Shown here: piece after piece, positions 5,318 to 6,458 of the stretch | How positions within the stretch are numbered: position 1 is the first letter of the stretch | Layout of the letters: the number at the start of each line of letters is the position of its first letter | Assembly (NCBI GenBank): GCA_019242135.1 | Contig: JAFAWC010000586.1 | Coordinates: 1-6,458 of the forward strand | DNA from: Mycobacteriaceae bacterium | Lineage (GTDB): Bacteria; Actinomycetota; Actinomycetes; Mycobacteriales; Mycobacteriaceae | Length of the DNA stretch: 6,458 nt | Direction: 5' to 3' | Position numbers and translations under genes: made by a program | The notes under the pieces: generated by a model | The model's input: the letters and a program-made list of their open reading frames with translations, nothing else | Databases searched by the model: none | What the model was told of the DNA's origin: nothing

Positions 5318-5938
5318 ATGACCAGCACCACGTCTGATAACAGATTCGTTCGTTGGTGGCCGCCCATCGGCGTGCTGGCGATGCTGCTGCTGGGTTTGCT
5401 GGTCGGAAAGAGCTCGACGCCCATTGACGACTGGTTCGTGCGCGATGCCGGCGGGCCCGTCGGCGGATATACGCACTGGCTGCTGATCTTCAGCGAGTGG
5501 TGGTTTCTGGTCCCGGCCCTTGCAGTCTGCCTGGCGGTCGCGTTGTACCAGCGGCGCTGGCGACTGGCCGTGGTGATGCTTGCGTGCCCGCTCGTCGCGA
5601 TTGAAATCACCTGGCTGTTGAAGCGGATCTTCGACCGCGAAAAAGATGGTGCGTTGTCGTATCCGAGCGGTCACACGACCCTGATGGTCACCATCATGGG
5701 AATGGTCGTGCTGATCGCCGCGGGCCGGCTATGGGCCGTGCTGCCCGCGCTGACCGCCAGCCTGCTCGGGATGGTCGGATTAGCACTCACGTACCATTTC
5801 CTGACTGACACGATTGGTGCTGCGTTGTTCGCCACCGCCATGATCTGTATTGCCGCGCGAATCGCGGGCGACCCGTCGCCAGCTTTACAGCGCCAGGCGA
5901 AACCGTCACGCTCAGGCGTCGACGGCCAGCGCAGCTGA
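5318..5938 (+). CDS. PAP2-superfamily membrane phosphatase (lipid phosphatase-like)
   Basis: The 206-residue product has about six hydrophobic segments (roughly 15-32, 51-77, 83-101, 121-136, 138-158, 164-182), as in integral-membrane PAP2 phosphatases, which dephosphorylate phosphatidate, prenyl pyrophosphates or related lipids at the membrane. The three family motifs are present in altered form. Motif 1, normally KxxxxxxRP, reads K102-RIFDRE-K109-D110, keeping Lys102 and an extra Arg107. Motif 2 is an intact PSGH (116-119) with the acid/base His119. Motif 3, normally SRxxxxxHxxxD, keeps His160 and Asp164 but has Val153-Gly154 in place of Ser-Arg. The catalytic histidines and aspartate therefore remain while two phosphate-binding arginines are replaced. 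The ATG at 5318 is preferred to an in-frame start at 5198 because it matches the -10 position and avoids overlap with the divergent gene. An NTF2-like gene follows 14 bases later. Confidence 0.85.
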   Translation: MTSTTSDNRFVRWWPPIGVLAMLLLGLLVGKSSTPIDDWFVRDAGGPVGGYTHWLLIFSEWWFLVPALAVCLAVALYQRRWRLAVVMLACPLVAIEITWLLKRIFDREKDGALSYPSGHTTLMVTIMGMVVLIAAGRLWAVLPALTASLLGMVGLALTYHFLTDTIGAALFATAMICIAARIAGDPSPALQRQAKPSRSGVDGQRS

Positions 5939-5945
5939 AGGAGGG
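5938..5945 (+). promoter_or_regulatory. Strong ribosome binding site for the second NTF2-like gene
   Basis: AAGGAGGG begins on the last base of the PAP2 stop codon and lies seven bases before the GTG at 5953, a near-ideal Shine-Dalgarno. It fixes the start of the downstream gene and suggests that terminating PAP2 ribosomes re-initiate there. Confidence 0.75.
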
Positions 5946-5952
5946 ATCCACA

Positions 5953-6458
5953 GTGATTTCCCAGTGGCGGGCGGCGGGCGGCGGTGACGACGCTGCGGCA
6001 CTGCTCGAGATCGAGGCGATCAAGCAACTGAAGGCCCGCTACTGCCGTTACTTGGACACCAAGAACTGGGCGGCGTGGCGCGGCCTCTTCTCCGACGACT
6101 TCTTCAGTGACACGTCACAGGCCGGCGGAAAGGTGATCGCGGGCGCCGACGAGTTCGTTGCCTTCACCCGCAATGCACTCGGGAAACCGTCCCAAGTCAC
6201 CGCCCACCAGCTGCATGCGCCCGAGATCGAGCTGTTGTCCGCGACAACCGCGCGCGGGGTGTGGGCGCTCGAGGACGTGGTACGGCTGGCCCCCGGTGTG
6301 ACGCTGCGCGGATATGGCCACTACCACGAAACCTACGAGAAGATCGCCGGCGACTGGCGCATCAAGAGCTCCACCCTCACGCGGCTGCGCGAGGACATCT
6401 TCAACACCTTCTTCTCGATCTACTTCTCTGGCCGGGCCAGGAAGCTGGCCGCGCGGGT
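5953..6458 (+). CDS. NTF2-like / SnoaL-like domain protein (3' end outside window)
   Basis: From GTG 5953 the frame stays open to the window edge (168 full codons). After a short Gly/Ala-rich lead (residues 1-15) it shows the SnoaL/NTF2-fold pattern: LLEIEAIKQLKARYCRYLD (17-35), NWAAWRGLFSDDFFSDTS (38-55), AGADEFVAFTRNAL (63-76), TAHQLHAPEIELLS (83-96), ARGVWALEDVVRL (100-112), GYGHYHETYEKIAGDWRI (120-137). Asp35, His85, His88, His123 and His125 line the segments where SnoaL and scytalone-dehydratase relatives keep their acid/base residues, so a dehydratase, isomerase or hydrolase activity is possible but unproven. An aromatic helix, IFNTFFSIYFSGRARKLAAR (149-168), extends beyond the usual domain, and the protein continues past the edge. 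It shares the fold but little sequence with the NTF2-like gene at 3030-3443. It is 14 bases after PAP2 and probably co-transcribed. Confidence 0.8.
   Translation, partial: MISQWRAAGGGDDAAALLEIEAIKQLKARYCRYLDTKNWAAWRGLFSDDFFSDTSQAGGKVIAGADEFVAFTRNALGKPSQVTAHQLHAPEIELLSATTARGVWALEDVVRLAPGVTLRGYGHYHETYEKIAGDWRIKSSTLTRLREDIFNTFFSIYFSGRARKLAAR

Overview
The window is high-G+C actinobacterial DNA, most likely from a Mycobacterium or close relative. The signs are strong GC bias at third codon positions, frequent GTG starts, an F420-type luciferase-like oxidoreductase beside several short-chain dehydrogenases and SnoaL/NTF2-like proteins, and TANNNT-type promoter hexamers. No species can be fixed from the sequence alone. 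There are no RNA genes, insertion sequences, CRISPR arrays or phage genes, and I see no convincing new defence or mobile system.

Left part (1-2213, + strand): the last 20 codons of an unidentified gene; a 28-codon remnant of the N-terminus of a luciferase-like monooxygenase (LLM) gene that still has its own ribosome binding site; an intact LLM-class oxidoreductase (284-1219); a 235-base spacer; and a classical short-chain dehydrogenase (SDR, 1455-2213).

Middle part (2215-3643, - strand): an ancestral operon reading leftward, medium-chain dehydrogenase (MDR) -> NTF2-like protein -> second SDR, with 4-base GTGA and ATGA overlaps at both junctions. The leading MDR gene has lost its 5' part and only about 67 C-terminal codons remain. 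Its break point coincides with the start of a + strand IclR-family regulator (3646-4514), which carries a one-base frameshift near 3958-3961. The two SDR genes converge with a single base between their stop codons.

Right part (4494-6458): a secreted Ser/Pro-rich protein on the - strand with an 8-residue tandem repeat and a compact Trp-rich, two-cysteine C-terminus. Diverging from it is a six-helix PAP2-type membrane phosphatase with degenerate phosphate-binding motifs and a probable leaderless promoter. A second NTF2-like gene, coupled to PAP2, runs off the end of the window.

The oxidoreductases, NTF2-like proteins and IclR regulator together suggest a catabolic or lipid/steroid-modifying island of the kind common in mycobacteria; the substrate cannot be read from the sequence. 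Three independent lesions (LLM remnant, decapitated MDR, frameshifted IclR) suggest the island is decaying or was rearranged, unless the IclR indel is a sequencing error.
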